Of a stretch of DNA of 34,546 bases, positions 34,003 to 34,546 are shown one piece after another; position 1 is the first letter of the stretch, and each line of letters opens with the position of its first letter. The translations under genes and the position numbers were made by a program. The stretch spans positions 1 through 34,546 of the forward strand of contig JAUCBJ010002974.1 in NCBI GenBank assembly GCA_032718475.1. Direction: 5' to 3'. Source of the stretch: Nemertoderma westbladi. Taxonomy: Eukaryota; Xenacoelomorpha; Nemertodermatida; Nemertodermatidae. A model generated the notes under the pieces. That model was not told the origin of the DNA and searched no databases. It worked only from the letters and a program-made list of their open reading frames with translations.

Positions 34003-34546
34003 TCATGTTGTATACGACAGAATATACTGTGGAACATCTGAGTTGCGCTCGCAAGGGGTGGGATGATTTCTTGGTCCGAAGGAATACATGTAACCGTGAG
34101 TAGAAGATGGACGTCCGGGTTCCGGAGGGGGGTAGGCGGACTGCGGTACCGGACCGGGAGTACCGGAAGAGGGAATGAAACCGGGGTTCATTGTAGTCGT
34201 GGTTACGTACGAGGAGTTGCTCTGTAGGGAGTGTTGTCGATGAATGGGTGCCCGAGGTGGTGGAAGAGGGCCTCCTTGTGCGGTGGTTGGTCTATGTTGT
34301 GGGTGGCCCTGTGTTGAAGCGCTAGGGAATATCGGCTCAAAACTGGAGGTCGAGGTACGAAGTTGTTTTATCTGTATGGATGGACCCCCATGTTGGAAGT
34401 GTTCTGTTGATGTGTGCATCTCTTGTGGGAATCTTTCAATCGATGTGTGCGATTGGTGGGGGAACCTCGGTGTTGCCAAGTCTTGGGAATAACTTCTCGA
34501 ACCAGACCCGCCCATCATAGCCGACTGTTGCACAGCCATGTCTAAA
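34003..34546 (-). CDS. Probable 3'-terminal coding exon, Pro/Ser/Thr/His-rich low-complexity protein, unrecognised
   Basis: The frame reads leftward from the window edge to TGA at 34,003-34,005. An ATG lies at 34,539, giving 178 residues, but the two codons before it are also open. TTTAG at the very edge could be a splice acceptor, so this may be the last exon of a longer protein. Base composition is clearly richer in GC than the flanks and the frame is unbroken for 540 bases, both supporting coding. The sequence looks disordered: GGSGSRSYS near the start, and two 11-residue repeats around residues 25-46 (RFPHQSHTSIE, RFPQEMHTSTE) with a degenerate third. A Pro-rich part around residue 90 has PLPPPRAP, which contains a PxxPxR class II SH3-ligand pattern. 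A VTTTT run and a PPPEPGRP stretch follow. It ends SYTT, not a clear PDZ ligand. No enzymatic domain, signal peptide or membrane segment is visible. The cytoplasmic tail of a receptor or adhesion protein, or a scaffold tail, is possible but unproven. Confidence 0.6.
   Translation of the reverse strand, partial: LDMAVQQSAMMGGSGSRSYSQDLATPRFPHQSHTSIERFPQEMHTSTEHFQHGGPSIQIKQLRTSTSSFEPIFPSASTQGHPQHRPTTAQGGPLPPPRAPIHRQHSLQSNSSYVTTTTMNPGFIPSSGTPGPVPQSAYPPPEPGRPSSTHGYMYSFGPRNHPTPCERNSDVPQYILSYTT

Noticed and set aside
34244-34492. 82-codon plus-strand frame opposite the terminal exon
   Set aside because: It is antisense to the longer, better supported minus-strand exon. Its Gly/Cys/Trp-rich product is a typical shadow translation.

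Overview
This is eukaryotic, probably animal, DNA: mostly AT-rich non-coding sequence, two very large minisatellites, a decayed non-LTR retrotransposon fragment, a MITE-like element and one probable coding exon at the right edge. Nothing looks bacterial: there are no dense ORFs, operons or Shine-Dalgarno sites. The mix of large tandem arrays, retroelement debris and recurrent GGCCTA-type words in AT-rich DNA would suit a marine invertebrate such as an echinoderm or hemichordate. That placement is inference and weak.

Layout. (1) Positions 1-24,592 are one array of about 315 head-to-tail 78-bp monomers, entering from the left edge and stopping mid-monomer at 24,592. Monomers differ at a small set of recurrent sites and indels. 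From these I could read nested higher-order structure: a 156-bp dimer period, a 233-bp trimer, a 778-bp (10-monomer) offset, an exact-looking 1,694-bp (22-monomer) tandem duplication, and a 4,123-bp-offset duplication. (2) 24,593-27,032 is AT-rich and non-coding, with two diverged copies of a ~100-bp interspersed repeat, a 142-bp tandem repeat (3 copies plus a partial one), and a single isolated 78-bp-family monomer at 26,118-26,192 identical to the array consensus. (3) 27,075-31,335 is a (TTC)5 tract followed by about 128 copies of a 33-bp, C-rich, CpG-rich minisatellite. (4) 31,536-32,114 encodes the C-terminal end of a non-LTR retrotransposon reverse transcriptase with a CCHC motif. (5) 32,115-33,939 is non-coding, with a 240-bp MITE-like element containing a nested hairpin and a separate 47-nt snap-back palindrome. 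(6) 34,003-34,546 on the minus strand is a Pro/Ser/Thr/His-rich reading frame that looks like the last coding exon of an unrecognised gene, with a polyadenylation signal just downstream.

The long minus-strand reading frames in the 78-bp array and plus-strand frames in the 33-bp array are best explained by unit lengths divisible by three. In the 78-bp array, consensus monomers have no in-frame ATG, breaks come from indels and nonsense changes, and eight of nine recurrent variable codon sites are amino-acid-changing. I therefore do not call them genes. No clear multi-gene system is visible. The most unusual observations are the consensus-identical solo monomer outside the array, the layered duplications within it, the 33-bp unit that is open in all three plus frames, and the nested-hairpin MITE.
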